Shown here: piece by piece, positions 43,801-56,433 of the stretch | How the letters are laid out: each line of letters starts with the position of its first letter | Position numbering within the stretch: position 1 is the stretch's first letter | Assembly: GCA_023634235.1 (NCBI GenBank) | Contig: JAMKCF010000015.1 | Span: 5,495,698-5,559,697, forward strand | Direction of reading: 5' to 3' | Origin: Pisaster brevispinus | Taxonomy: Eukaryota; Echinodermata; Asteroidea; Forcipulatida; Asteriidae | DNA length: 64,000 nt | Program-made: the position numbers and the translations under genes | Notes under the pieces: generated by a model | Told to the model about the DNA's origin: nothing | Seen by the model: the letters and a program-made list of their open reading frames with translations, nothing else | Databases searched by the model: none

Positions 43801-44879
43801 CGCGACCTTTGACCTAAACCAACTGTTGGCTGTCAAACTTTTTTCCCCAAGACGGCCATCTTGTTTTCAGTGTGAGTGGTGAGTATAACACAGTTCGTTG
43901 TTAATTTATTGTGATAATTGAATGGATTATTTCTTGGTAGTGCAGTACATAATTTGAAGGGTTAGATATCTTTCATTTCTTGTTTAAAAAAATGTAAGTT
44001 TTGGTCGATAGAGACAGGTTTGATCATAGCGTGAATCGTCGAGTGACAGCTACGGTACCAACGGCGTCCAATGCCCGTTCAAAAGTAGTGTGCAAGCATG
44101 GCGGGTAGCGTTTCGTGTAACCTGTTATTAAAAATCCATTTGACTTCAGCTACAAGTCTAATACTGCACTGATTTAAGGAGTAACTAATAAACCATCAAA
44201 ATAATATGTCTTTTTTTGACCATGAAACTACTGTCTTTGTCAAGAATTGATCATTCAATTTTAATGATGCAACTCGATAACAAGCTTGCTGACTTGAAAA
44301 TGCAGAACTTATTTTCAACATCAAATTCCTTAAGTCATAAGAATATTATATCTTAAACGTGTGTCTTTTCATTCGAAAATTCATTCAAAAATATTATGAA
44401 TAAATCTAATTTCTAGTTCGGTAGGGCACATTAAATTTGTATTTTTAAAACTATTTCCCCCCGAATGTTGCACTTTTGTTCATCACGTGCATGCAACTGA
44501 TTAGACCAATTCAAAACCACATACAATTTGGAAGAAATACTTATTGTTAATGGACAAATTGGAATGCTAGCATTTGTGTACCATTCAAATTTTACCTTCC
44601 CTTGGTTGAAATTTTTACTTTTAAATTTGAACTTTTACTTTTATATAATTGATAAATTCATTAGTTGTGGTTTTAATGGTTCTCATTCCTACAGAGGGAA
44701 GTGGGCCTTGCTGTTGCTCTGTTAAGATCTCAAATGAGTATGAGTGGGACAGGTCTATGTCTCTAAAACACCTGTTTTTGCATCCCCAAGTACCCTGAAA
44801 CAGGAATGCAACTTCAAACAATTATTTAATCCTTACACCAGCTATTATTTATACATTCAAGTCATATTGTTCTGTGTAG

Positions 44880-45590
44880 CAACATTTTTCTGTGCTTGCA
44901 TTTGTTTCCAAAGTTCTGCAGATGTCAGAATTAATATCGCTAAAATCAGCAATGTCAAAGCGACCAAAGAAAACCTTCAGCTCGTTTGCGAAATCGTGGA
45001 GGTTCTCTGGTGCAATGTTAATATTTCTGTTCTTTAGACCACAACCTGTTATGGTTTTTTTATACCCTGCCAAGCCTCTTTGGGGTCCTTTAAGCTAAAG
45101 TTGTCCTCTATTTGTTTACCATTATTTGCGTTTACAGTTTTTAATCTGCTTGGTGATTTTACGTTGAATCTTCCGTTTTTCTTGCTTATCGTTATTTTCA
45201 ACGGCTAATATTTTCTTTTTTTAAGAGGTTACGTATCTCCTTTGTCATCCATGGCTTATTGTTGGGATAGAATTTTCGTTCTATTTCTGGAACAGTCAAT
45301 TCTTCACAAAAATGGACGTACGCACTGACGGCCTCAGTATAGCATCGTCAATTTCATTAGAGTCCATAAACACGTCCCAGCCAATACATTCTAAACATGC
45401 TCTCAAAGTGTCGGTGTTTTCATTTGTCCATTTTTTTTAATTTGATGACGGAAGGCTTCTTTTGTTGAAGTTTTTATTTGTACATCAATGCGGGAAGAAT
45501 TATGGGTAGAATAAATAACCAAATTGATCATAAATTGGTTTGCGACACTAGAGAGGGTCCTGCGAACCATATCTGCAATGGGATGTTTTT
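44880..45590 (-). pseudogene. L2/CR1-like LINE fragment, endonuclease-RT linker region
   Basis: Minus-strand frames, broken by shifts and stops, read LRACLECIGWDVF, then a PNNKPW-type block with RKIQRKI-like basic sequence, KKTITGCGLKNRNINIAPEN and LHDFANELKVFFGRFD. This order is the linker between endonuclease and RT in L2/CR1/Rex-type LINEs. No intact frame. Confidence 0.7.
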
Positions 45591-45599
45591 TTTTTTTAA

Positions 45600-46260
45600 A
45601 TAATAAGGGTGAAAAGGTGCACATTTCGAAAACCACTGCTAAAAGTACTTATGCTAATCTCGTTCTACATAAATTCGCTATTCCTAAAGCTCAAAAGAAA
45701 TGGCAAGAAGTTTTTCTCTATGCGTCTCAAACTAATTGGACCGTTATTTGGGAGATGGGGTTTTAAAGTAGTTTGTTGGATTCTGAAGATAAACAGTTTT
45801 GGTACAAAGTGAATCATAGAGTTCTTCCTACCAGAGATGTTTTTCTCAAGATGCGAAATGTTCCAGACATTTTATGTCCTCTTTGTAAAACTGAGAACGA
45901 GTCCCATCAGCATCTTTTCATTTACTGCTCGTGTACAATTATTGCTTGCCTTTTTGTTGAATGTCTTCTAAGAAAATGCATGGACAACAAATACTTTTAC
46001 CTCACCAACCTTAACAGAATTCTGGGGTATCAGCTTAAATTAGTGCAAAGTGTGGTTGTTGTTAAAATGTTACGTCAAATATGGAATATCAGATGTACAT
46101 TAATATTTGACAGTCTTACTGATGTTGACATTATTCAACGTTACAAACGGAACTTGAGGGCCTTTCTATTGTATGAACACAAAGAATGTGTCTTGAAACT
46201 TTTAAGGCGTGTTACACAGCAAACAAAGCGACGTGTTTCTTTAATGATAATGGTGAGCTA
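45600..46260 (+). pseudogene. L1/Tx1-like LINE fragment, C-terminal zf-RVT region
   Basis: One frame with a TAA at 45764 reads KFAIPKAQKKWQEVF, then FWYKVNHRVLPTRDVFLKM, DILCPLCKTENESHQHLFIY C and VKMLRQIWNIRC. This is the zinc-binding zf-RVT domain that follows RT in L1/Tx1-clade LINEs. The RT itself is absent, so it is 5'-truncated. Confidence 0.8.
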
Positions 46261-46790
46261 AGTTTGGGGTCTGAAGAGTTTCCTTCTTTCACGAATTTGG
46301 GTTTTTAGCTTTGTCCCCTTGGCCATAAATGATACCTTCATTTGTATTAGCATCAAGTTCCCTTGAGTTTATATTAGTAGATGTGCAGGCTATATATAGC
46401 CTTCTTTTGTTTATTGGTGTTGTAGAACTGGTTTCACCTTCTGCAATGAGGTTCATTTGTTTATTATTTGCCTTTTCAAGTATGAACGGGAACTAGGACT
46501 ATGTATAACTGTTTTCATTTCTGAATCTTTTTTCATGTAGTTTTTGTAATTTTTGTGAAACTTAAATTATTTTCCTTTGGTTTTTCGTATCACGTGATTA
46601 TGTCACGCTAAATTGTATATACTTGTATCTATATTTATTATATTTTTTGTTTCTCATCGATTTCTGAATAATAGCTATATCTGGATTTTTATTATGTGGA
46701 ATTGATGTATTGTTGTTGTTGTTGTTGAACGCCCTCTGTTGAAGTTGCTAGTCGGACCCGCATTTTTGGAGGGGAAAAACGCAACCAGCC

Positions 46791-46913
46791 CTGGAGTCGA
46801 TATCACAAGAGCTAAGATTGATTTTAACAGTCTTAACGGCAAAGCAGGTCAAACTACAGAGCACTATATGGTACAATAATTGGTGAATCGTAGTGCTGTG
46901 TGAAATCGAGCCC
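46791..46913. repeat. MITE family M11 copy 2
   Basis: CTGGAGTCGATATCACAAGA at the left and TGTGAAATCGAGCCC at the right, with GCTAAGATTGAT inside. Confidence 0.55.
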
Positions 46914-48219
46914 GCACCGATCAATCTTAACTTCAAAGCAAAAAGTGATGTCACAATACAAATCACTTTGGTACTATAACAACATCTTAAAGGGGGCTTT
47001 GTCGTCATGATTCAAGCAGGCCTGTCTGCTGTACATGGACTTATGAACTTTTACCCTGTTACAGCGCATGCGTGCGTGCTCTCCACCGATGACGGGAGGG
47101 GGTGGGGCGTGCAGTAACTGCTAGTCCATTTAAATTATGATGCATATATCGAATAATATCAAAATCTTGTTTTGTGGTCACACTTGGTCTCATCTGATGA
47201 TTTGCCTGCACACGGCCACATGTAGGACTTCACTCTCCATATACATAATTCCATATACAGCTTTGATCATGAAAACGCAACACCTCAACGTGACTCTTAT
47301 CGCTTTGAGATGTTGAGCCTCAAATCTCTCATCAGGATAGACCGAAATCCACATGCCAACCAAGTCAAGCTCACCGACACCACGTAACGATCCCTTCTTG
47401 GAAGAGAGGTAATTATGGCTCTAAAAAATAGCTGGTTTTCTTGTTCCCAGCATTTTGGCCTCATGTTGGGACACGCTATGTGACCTTTGACATCACCTGT
47501 TTACAAACGAGCCACAGAGCATGGACTCCCTGCCGGGCACAATTTGTACACAGCCCAATAGAAGAACAAAAAATGAAATCTTATATTTTATTGAGATTTC
47601 GCACTCTGATATTTTAGCAAACTTTTGATATGTAAAAAAGGGGTACATCTCAGAACTTGTCCAGCTGTTATTTTTATAAGTCTTAAATGTATATGGAAAT
47701 TATGACATGGAATTTTTAATTTCCCCTATGACCAGTGTAGTATCTTGCCTGCCAGAAATGTCCTGGAATGTACAAGGTCATCCTACCATTGACCTAATAA
47801 CAACAACTAACTTCACAGTGAAAAAAAAAAACTCATCCAGGGGTCTTTCAGTGTTTGTAAAAAAATACTGAAAATTGTAGCTTGAATTTCAATCTGTCAA
47901 ATTCTTGTCAGTTTTTGGTCGGTCATCCGTTGGGAGTTTTCGATAATATTGCCCCCAGAAAGTAATACCCTAAAAATGTGGTTATTCGCCCCAGACAGGC
48001 TTGCTGCCAACTTTTTATAAAGCCCCCCCTCCTTTTCCCTAGGTAAATAGGACCAACTTTTAACGCCCAAGTTTATCAAGTTTCCTCAAAAGTTGAAGCA
48101 TCGAACTTGTGATAACTGATCATGATTGCACAATCTATTGATTGCATGATCTCCAACTTAACTGTAATTTTTTTTGTTTTAATGTGGGTGTATCTATGGT
48201 GGCCCTGAAGGGACATCAA

Positions 48220-48620
48220 ACATATATATTTACGTGAATATTTGCGTAAATATTCGCGTTTTTTGCCCCGATTCGCAAATATTCACGTAAATATTCACGT
48301 AAAAATTTGAGGCTGAGGGCCAGATCGTGAATATTTACGTAAATATTGACGATTTGTGCCCCAAATCACAAATATTTACGTAAATATTGACGTGAATATT
48401 TGCGAATCGGGGCAAAAAACGTGAATATTCACATAAACATTTACGTGAATATTCACGATTTGTCCCTCAATCTCAAATATTGACGTGAATATTAACGTAA
48501 ATATTTGCGATATGTGCCCTCAATCACAAATATTTACGTAAATATTTACGTAAATATTTGCGATTTGTTCCCCCAATCGCAAATATTTACGTAAATATTC
48601 ACGTGAATATTTGCGATTTG
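48220..48620. repeat. Subterminal palindromic repeat array, left arm
   Basis: Multiple AAATATTTACGT-type 12-bp units grouped in ~55-bp blocks separated by GCGATTTGTGCCCC-like spacers. Confidence 0.85.
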
Positions 48621-49774
48621 GGCCCCAATCGCAAACCCAGTCATCCGTGAATATTTGGTTTCTTTCCAGCTAGCCGCATATTGGGCCGAAATTTCTATCT
48701 GCGGATTCCGTGGCCGGCCAACCGTGTATTCGGGACAATTAGAATCCATGCAGTTCAAGGCGGTAACAATTCTGTTTCCCCTTCTTTCTAGTTTGAGCGA
48801 TTTAAAACAAACCTCTTTCTATAAAATCACTGAACATACTTAAAGGTAGAATACAATTATTTGGCTGACAATTTGGTGAGAATTTAGCCGATCATCCAGA
48901 CCATAATAGACAACTGTTGAAAAACTTGTGCATTCACCCGAAAGTAAATGTATACCCTTATGTTACAAAAAAAAAGAAATTTGTAATCCATAGTCTGATA
49001 AACCATATCACTTGCCACACTTGATTTTGAAGGTGGCTCTTCTAATCACAAATTATTACCTAATTATCCACAAGAACACAAGGCATTTTCTGTCAAATAT
49101 CCAAACGGTTAAGGTAAAATAGTGACAAAAACTGACCATAGCATTCACGCCAATGTAAGTACCCTTTACCTAGCATAAAAGTAAAATTGTATTCTATAAT
49201 CTCACAGACCATACCGCTGGTTACACTTAATTTGGGAGTTGGCTAATTTGGATCACCAATAGCGGTTTAGTCATGAAATTGACCAAAGCATTCGATAACG
49301 TAGGATAGAACATTGCGTGTGTTTTAGCACTTAATGTTTTATTACTTAATGATCCGAGTTCACCGACTCCGAAATTATGTGTGCCCATCAGTGGTATGGT
49401 CTATCAGTATGGATTTAAAAAAAATCATCTTTTAAACAACGTGAAGGGTACATGTACTTTTTTTTAACAGTTGTGTACAATGGTCTGGATGATGAGGTCT
49501 TAATTGTGGTGTTTAATCACTCACTAATTGATCAGCCGAATAGTTTAATTCTACCTTCAAGTATGCTTAGTGAACAAATTATACCGACAAAGAAAGCTTT
49601 TTTTTTTAAATCGTTCAAATAATAAGAAAGAAGGGGAGACAGATATATTACCTCCTTGAACTGCATGTATTATAATTTTCCTGATTACGCGGCTGGAAAT
49701 TTCGGCCCAGTGCGCGGCTAGCTGGAAAGAAACCAAATATTCACGGATGACTGGGTTTGCGACTTGGGCACACA

Positions 49775-49970
49775 TCGTGAATATTTACGTAAATATTTAC
49801 GTAAATATTTGCGAATGGGGGTACAAATCGCAAATATTTACGTAAATATTTACGTAAATATTCACGATTTCTGCCTCAATCGCAAATTTTTACGAGATTA
49901 TATACGTGAATATTTGCGAATTGGGGCAAAAGCCGTAAATATTTACATAAATATTCACGTAAATATATAT
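49775..49970. repeat. Subterminal palindromic repeat array, right arm
   Basis: The same units in inverse orientation, about three to four blocks, explaining the shorter right arm. Confidence 0.85.
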
Positions 49971-49997
49971 GTTTGATGTCCCTTTAGGGCCACCATA

Positions 49998-51850
49998 TGT
50001 ATCCGTTCATGATTCTCAGTTTGGCACACCAATTTTTGCCTGGCAGAGCCATCTGTATTGTTGTTACGGCCCTCTTGTGCGTGACCCTAACTCTCTGAAT
50101 CAGTTCGAGCTTCCGCCTTGGAACGACTTGGCAACTTAGTGTACCTTGAACATATTGACAAGTTAATATCAGAACGACCTTGCCGCCAAGACGCTCCATT
50201 ACAATCTGCGGTGTTTCCTCCCGGGTTTTGGCAAGCTGCGCCGCTGGCAATTATTAATAAGGTCACGCATCCCTTTTGAAGGTAAACAAACTTTCCCCTA
50301 AGTTTGGCTGTGAAGGTTCTTGACCTTGGAAGCAGTGCCATAAACGCTATAACAGCCGATATTTGCCTCTTGTCCTCTCTCAGTGTACGTGTAAATGTAA
50401 AACACGGAAATGTTTACTCGTCGGGTCCGTTGAGGGATACTCGACCCGTATGTGACGAGGTTTGGCCGGGGAAATTCCAACGTGCCTTCGAGACCAGTGC
50501 GTGGCGCAGCTAGTGGAAGAGGGTATAGGGGTCAAAGTTGGACCCCATTAAAAGACTTGGGAACCAGTCAAGATTTGACCTTGACTGGTCCCCTATGTCT
50601 TTGCTATCCGTCAAATGCTAATATCGGATGTGCGAGCTATACTCTCCACACAAATCCCGTGGTCAGAGTGGGCCTGGTATCGGAGCCCAGCAGTGGGCCT
50701 TACCCATTTCCAGGGACCAATTTCATAGAGCTGCTTAAGCAGAAAATAATGCTTAACAATTTTCTGCTAAAGCAGAAATGAGCAGGATACCAGTCACAAA
50801 TTGTACACGTGACATGGCAGTTTGGCTGATAACCTTATTCTGGTAAGCAACATTTTATTGTGCCTAGCAAATTATTGTGCTTAAGCAGCTCTATGAAATT
50901 GGGCCCAGGTCAGTGTGACCGGAAATTTGTTTTTAAAATGACCCTAGGAATGGGTAAAACTCACTCAGAATCCGAGCAAAAACCTTCTTTTTTTTTCTTC
51001 TTCATTTTCTGGGGTCAGCCTGACCCTGAGATCTTAACACCGTCGTATCCTATGGAATTGAACTTGATTTTGTGCATTCAATAGTTTACATTAATTCGAA
51101 CTGGTATTACAGCCAATGGAACTATTATTTTGGGAAAACCCTGCTACATCCAAGGGTCCCCTCCCCCACAATAAAAACAATAAATAAATAAAAGCCACAG
51201 AAAGTTTTGACTCAAGTTGGTTTTACATTTATCATTTTAGCTTATTAACATTGTTGCTATCAGGTATATCGACAGCAACAATGCTTTCTTGAAGGAAATT
51301 GTTTATATCCGATTCCATTTTGTAAGCCATGATATAACACATTGCGAACAACTCGCTAGACGATGGTTGATCTCAAAGTTGACGATTATGTTAATTCCAC
51401 GCACATCACGTGGACTGAGCTGGTACCCTGTCCCCCTCCCCCTCCCCCATATAATTCGAGTGTTTTCCACCTTGATTCCAAGGAAGTGAAAGCCACATTA
51501 TAGTTAGGATTGGAAACCTGCCCAAGTTTTGGTCTCCCCACAAATTACAAAATCATGAGCCCGTAATCAGTATTATGCGAATTTCCTGAACTAACTGCGC
51601 GGGTGTGCGACCGCACACGCTGTGTCGTATGACACGAGTTTTATAGGTCACACAGCGAAGCGAACCGAATTATTATTAAGGCTGATCGCAAACTAGACGT
51701 TGTTGGGCTTGCTGCTCTTCAACGGGTGACTGTACACACACGAGTTTAGTTTTAAAACGGGACGCCTTTAGGGTAGGTGCATGAAGTACATTTTAGTGAG
51801 AGGATTACGGGACCCACGGTGGAAAGAGAAAGGAACATATCGGCGAGTTG
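49998..51850. other. Upstream region of the second SMS-family gene
   Basis: It holds one M1 MITE (50711-50907) and otherwise unique sequence. Open frames of 60-109 codons show no family motif. The promoter of the gene starting at 51851 should lie just upstream, or an untranslated exon may be further left. Confidence 0.45.
50711..50907. repeat. MITE family M1 copy, best preserved
   Basis: Ends CCAATTTCATAGAGCTGCTT and AAGCAGCTCTATGAAATTGG. Use this copy as the family reference. Confidence 0.92.
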
Positions 51851-52344
51851 ATGGAAAAGCCATGCCGGCAGATCTCTCCAACATACGGCAGCAGGTCATC
51901 CCCGGCGACGCAAGCGATGGCGATAGGTAACGGCCACACCACGGTTATCGATATCGGATCGGCGAACGGGAATCACGTCCCCAACGGGGCTCTGTGCTCC
52001 AGCAATGGGGTGCTGTCCCCAGCAGGGACGCTGCCCCATTCGGCTCTCACTAAAATCGCCATTGAGATCGCTGAGGCATCAGCCGCTCACCCTCAACCGA
52101 AGTTCGAACCGGAGCCCTTCAAGACGGTGCTGGCCGTGGTCTATGTGCTGTCAGTCTCCTTTCTATCTGCCTTCACGATCACGTACACACATGACAGAAC
52201 ACCGGACGTGAGTGTCAACCCGCCACTACCAGATCTCGTCTTCGAACTTATCCCCCGAATGGAGTGGGCTTTCCTAGCCTGTGAAATCTGTATGCTTTCT
52301 TTGGCGGCAGTGAATCTTATAAATCTCGCAATTCACAAACACAG
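51851..52344 (+). CDS. SGMS/SAMD8-like: Sphingomyelin synthase family protein without SAM domain, first coding exon (partial)
   Basis: The exon codes 164 residues plus two bases, starting MEKPCRQISPTYG. A Gly/Asn/Ser-rich leader of about 95 residues replaces the SAM domain. Then come membrane segment 1 (LAVVYVLSVSFLSAFTITY), HDRTPDVSVNPPLPDLVFEL, IPRMEWAFLACE and a second segment ending IHKHR. The donor (CACAG|GTGAGA) falls at the same residue and phase as SAMD8 exon 2, so the two genes are paralogues. RTPD and HKHR are closer to SAMD8 than to SGMS1/2, although SAM-less layout is SGMS2-like. Catalytic exons (SGHT and HYxxD) are not in the window. Function in ceramide head-group transfer is therefore inferred. 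Confidence 0.88.
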
Positions 52345-53681
52345 GTGAGATATTTCCACATAAAATTACCCCCCTTTTTCCTTCCCTAAACGAGTCAATT
52401 TCTTTGTACAGGTAATGTTTATATAGAGGTGACCACTGCGCTGCACATGCACAAGGAACACTTCGCTCTATAAGAACGGGAATTATTTTTGTTTCAATCT
52501 CCATTTTGTGTGATGTGTCTCACCTTTTCAAGCTAATCACTAAGTACTTGATTTACACATTATAAACAAGATCTGGGTACTTTTTTGAAGTTCAACTGGG
52601 AGCGTTAATATTGCCTGTTAAGTATCTTGTATAATATGGGTCATAAAAATGTTATTATAGCTTACGTAAATCAACCGTTATTCACATTATTAGCAAATAA
52701 TAACACACACAAAACGAAAAACATAAAACAATTCATATTTTTTGTTTCAATGGGAGGTTTTATCGGGGAGGGGGTGGACTTAATGAGTTTCCATCCTCTC
52801 ATTTTCACTAAACGATCCACAATGTACAAAAACAAGGAAGTTCGATCAAGTTTTGTGGTCACGTTTTGGCGAAAAGCCCGAAAACCGTTTGTGGTATTTC
52901 AGTTAATTTTATGCAAGTTCACATCGACTTATTTCAAATGAGACAATCAAAGTAATATAAGCAAACTTGATGGGGGCCAAATACTATTCCAATGTCTTTG
53001 ACGGGATTTCAATAGGTTTTATTTCTCTGGAGGATTGATACTGGTTAAACCTTTAACCCAGTGAACTCAGTGACACTACCCCCCCCCCCCCAGCCACCCC
53101 TTTTTCGACCAACAACCAATCTATCTTTAAATCGTGTGCACAATAGTGGTAAGACTGAAAGTGTATACACAGATTTACACAGACCAGACTTACGTGGTGT
53201 AGTGATGCTGGGAATAAACTTCCCTTGAAATGTTTATGCCTGAGATGCTAAAGTCTTTAGGAAATTATGACAATTAGTTTTTGGTACCTCGAGTCAGAAG
53301 GCTGATGGTCGAAGCTATTTTCTCGTGACAAAGTGCGGTGACCAGAATTGTGGCCGCTTGCTTTACGAGATCGGGTACTTATTAAACGACCAGCCAGACT
53401 GATAGAGAGAACAGCCCAGACTTTGACTTTTAGTTACTGCAGCCAGCACACGGGCACTTTGAAATGTCAAGTAGAGATTTGGCGATGTCCTTTTTCGTCC
53501 TCAGGTACCCACAAAATGAGAATTTAAATCAATCAACGTGCTCACAGCAAAAGCCCTTGAAAGTGACATTTCATCAACTCAAACATGCTGTGAAGCTTGT
53601 CTACGTCAGATCTTTGAGTGGAAAGCATATTTGAAATGCAATTGTGTGTTTTGAACAAGCGACTGTTTTTCCTTGGTCTAA

Positions 53682-53895
53682 GGGCCATGTCACACGAGAC
53701 AATTTACAGGCAACCAGTTCCAGGCAATCTCCATGAAGAAAAGTCATTCATATTTCAAGGTTCATATATTTTTCTTGGGGTTCGTAAGACATTGTTTGAA
53801 AAATGACTCGTGTGCTACCAAAAAGGTTCTGTAGCATGCACTGCACTTGGTTGCCTCCAAGTTGCCTGGAAAAGTTGCCTCGTGTGACAAGGCCC
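53682..53895. repeat. MITE family M2 copy 2, TAA target duplication
   Basis: Ends GGGCCATGTCACACGAGACA and CGTGTGACAAGGCCC, with TAA on both sides. It is very similar to copy 1 (TTCTTGGGGTTCGTAAGACA against TTCTTGGGGATCATAAGACA). Confidence 0.92.
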
Positions 53896-53928
53896 TAATA
53901 CTACACTGATCACGCCCGTCTGTCCCAC

Positions 53929-54264
53929 GTGTACATTGTATGTTTTTCTCCAGGAAACAGAAACTGTGTTTGTGCAGCAACGTTTACTGGCATGGTTTTT
54001 TAGGAACCGTCAGCACGAGGTTTCAGAACCGGGTCTATGAGAACTACGGCAAAGCCGGCACTGACGCCGGCTTTTTCGAAAAGGCCTATAGACATAGTGT
54101 ATATTGTATGTGTTTCTCCAGGAAACAGAAACTGTGTTTGTGCAGCAACGTTTACTGGCATGGTTTTTTTAGGAACCGTCAGCACGAGGTTTCAGAACCG
54201 GGTCTATGAGAACTACGGCAAAGCCGGCACCGAAGCCGGTTTTTCGAAAAGGCCTACAGTGTGT
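53929..54264. repeat. 168-bp direct tandem duplication
   Basis: Two near-identical units start at 53929 and 54097. Shared blocks are CTCCAGGAAACAGAAACTGT, TTTCAGAACCGGGTCTATGA and TTTTTCGAAAAGGCCTA. Open frames across it are by-products of the duplication. Confidence 0.92.
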
Positions 54265-54982
54265 GTCACATGCTTGACATCGTATACGCCGTGTGCCCAA
54301 CCGCTCAACGTCACATTCATAAATTTCATTAACAGCTGTATCGTTGCGGTCCTTTCACCCCCCTTTCTTTACGCGGTATAACTTATTTTGGGGTCGTCGA
54401 TAGCCGAGGAAAAAAACTTGCTGATAAATAAAATCTGACATACATGGTCTTTGCCATGAAGTAACGAGCCGGGCTTGATCTCGAACGAAAACAGCGAAAT
54501 TCGAACCTATGTATACAGACAAGATTTCTGAAGACACAAAGGTGGTGAAGTGCAGCCAAAATGATTGCGGGAAAGCGCGTTCAGCTATGGTTACAACTTA
54601 AATATTACCGGAGAAATATTGTTACATTCACCAATACAAAAAATATATGACGTGTGAAAAATTGTATCTACTGTGTATTTATTTTGAGCAAAGAGCGTAC
54701 TATTTGTTTCTGTTTCTATCATGTTGGTCATGCCATCACTGTTTTTAAAAACATAAATGCAAGCGGAAATGTTTCCTAGAGTTAATATTTTCCCCCAAAA
54801 TATACTTAACTATTTATTCACCAAACATAAATTCATGATGTTATCATTGTCGTACCCCCCCCCCCATGTGAACGGCGACAGTGATCTTTCCAATTCTCAT
54901 CTCACGAAATGGGCACCAGACTGAGAGTGTGTTTTTCCACCCGGCCCGTTTGGGTTACAAGTTGTGGCACAGTGTCCGAATA

Positions 54983-55262
54983 CTAGATCTTTCTTTTGCA
55001 ACGTCACAGCCCGAGTTTTGGCTAACCAAGGTTGGACAACTATGGGACGCCATAAATGCAAAACAAAATCAGATAGCCACAGTCTATTACAAATATTCAA
55101 AAGTAGTGTTGAATTTGTTGGAAACAAAGCAACAAGTCATGGGATGAATTTTCTTTTAATTAAAATTTTGCTGAAATTTTGAATTTGGACACAACATCCT
55201 GTTAACACGATTGAATGTTTTGCTAACATTCCACGCCAACCAACGCGGTTTGTTCATCAACA
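54983..55262 (+). repeat. Interspersed repeat R2, copy 2
   Basis: Matches 3217-3515, including GCAACGTCACAGCCC, GGAAACAAAGCAAC and ACATTCCACGCCAACCAACG. Confidence 0.75.
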
Positions 55263-55407
55263 ATACAAAGGTCTATGTGGTTTTTTTAAATCATGGTTCA
55301 GCCATCTTGTGTTTTCTCTCATTCTGACACATGACGGCTGCGGCTGGGTGTGACTGTATGTGTCACCCACAGACATCCTTTTGTTTCCTATCGCGTCAAC
55401 GTGGCCA

Positions 55408-55592
55408 CTGGTGCTGCTTAAACGCAAAACAAAGCAGCTAAGCACAACAACATCATGCTTACCATAATAAGGTTACCAGCTAGAATACCCTGCCACTTGT
55501 ACCATCTGTGCCTGGTGTCCTGCTCATTTTTGCAAATAGCACTGCTGTTAAGCACGGTTTTCTGATTCAGCAGCTCTATGAAATTGAGCCCA
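55408..55592. repeat. MITE family M1 copy
   Basis: Interior AAGGTTACCAGCTAGAATAC and GTGTCCTGCTCATTTTTGCA, right arm CAGCAGCTCTATGAAATTGA. Left arm partly lost. Confidence 0.78.
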
Positions 55593-56433
55593 AGCCGCAG
55601 CCTGAACCCCATCCGCCAAATCAGTCCTGGCCTGTTTTGAAAAGGAAGTAAACGACGACGCCTGCAGAGTCTATAATGATATTACCCAACCACCAAAAGT
55701 GGTCTGAAATTACAGCTGTCACAAAATAGCTAATGCATGTATTTCCTCTAATGGGGATGATGTACAGTATAATGCATTACTTTTGACGTGAAAAAAACAA
55801 GTTTGGGAAATATTCCACAAGTATACGGCACTAAACTCAACTCACACTTTATTTCAATGTTATCGTTTAAGGTTTAGGCCTACATTAACTGCACTCTGAG
55901 AGTTTCCTGGTCAGAATTGACCCGGACTTAGAGTCTCGTGGGGCCTGACCAATTTCTAGGTCAGTCTGACCAGTAGCCTGTGTCAAAATAACCCAGAAAT
56001 GGGTCGAGCTGACGCAGAATCCGAGTCTGGTTCTCCATTGTTGACCAGTTGCCGGGTCAGCCTTACCCATGAATCTGGGTTAATTCTGACGCTGAAGCTT
56101 TGAGAGTGTACCCTTAATGGCAAACACATTGTTGAACTTGTAGAATGTCTTTTTTTTTTATTGACAGTGAAGGTATGGGAACGTATGGTCAACCATTAGA
56201 CAACATCATTTAGTTTGAGTGAAGCATAATATCACGAACGTAAACAGACACGATACAGACGAGAGACATTGACTCTCAAGCTAGCAACTCATTGGCTACC
56301 TGTCCCCTAGCCCCCGGTCTCGATCGGCCAGTTGCGGGGACAATGCCTTTTTCAATGGCTTAGGCCTGTAGCACCAATACTTTTAATCAAGTAAAACCTT
56401 TAAACTAAGGCAAACTTACATCATCACACAGCT

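Larger units (their letters stand above)
48197..49995. mobile_element. 1.8-kb foldback-type DNA transposon, non-autonomous
   Basis: Flanking TA dinucleotides surround a 1,799-bp element with ends TGGTGGCCCTGAAGGGACAT and ATGTCCCTTTAGGGCCACCA. The first ~50 bp of the two ends differ at about one position. The arms are long (about 650 bp left, 440 bp right) and packed with ACGTAAATATT/ACGTGAATATT units in ~55-bp blocks. Both then carry the same TTTGGTTTCTTTCCAGCTAG and AAGGTAGAAT segments in inverted orientation. The centre holds ~200-bp diverged repeats. No transposase is encoded. The layout recalls the TU/foldback elements of echinoderms. Confidence 0.82.

Noticed and set aside
48220..48620. 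CRISPR-like array because of regularly spaced repeats
   Set aside because: Units are self-complementary and lie in inverted transposon arms; spacers are themselves repeats, and the genome is animal.
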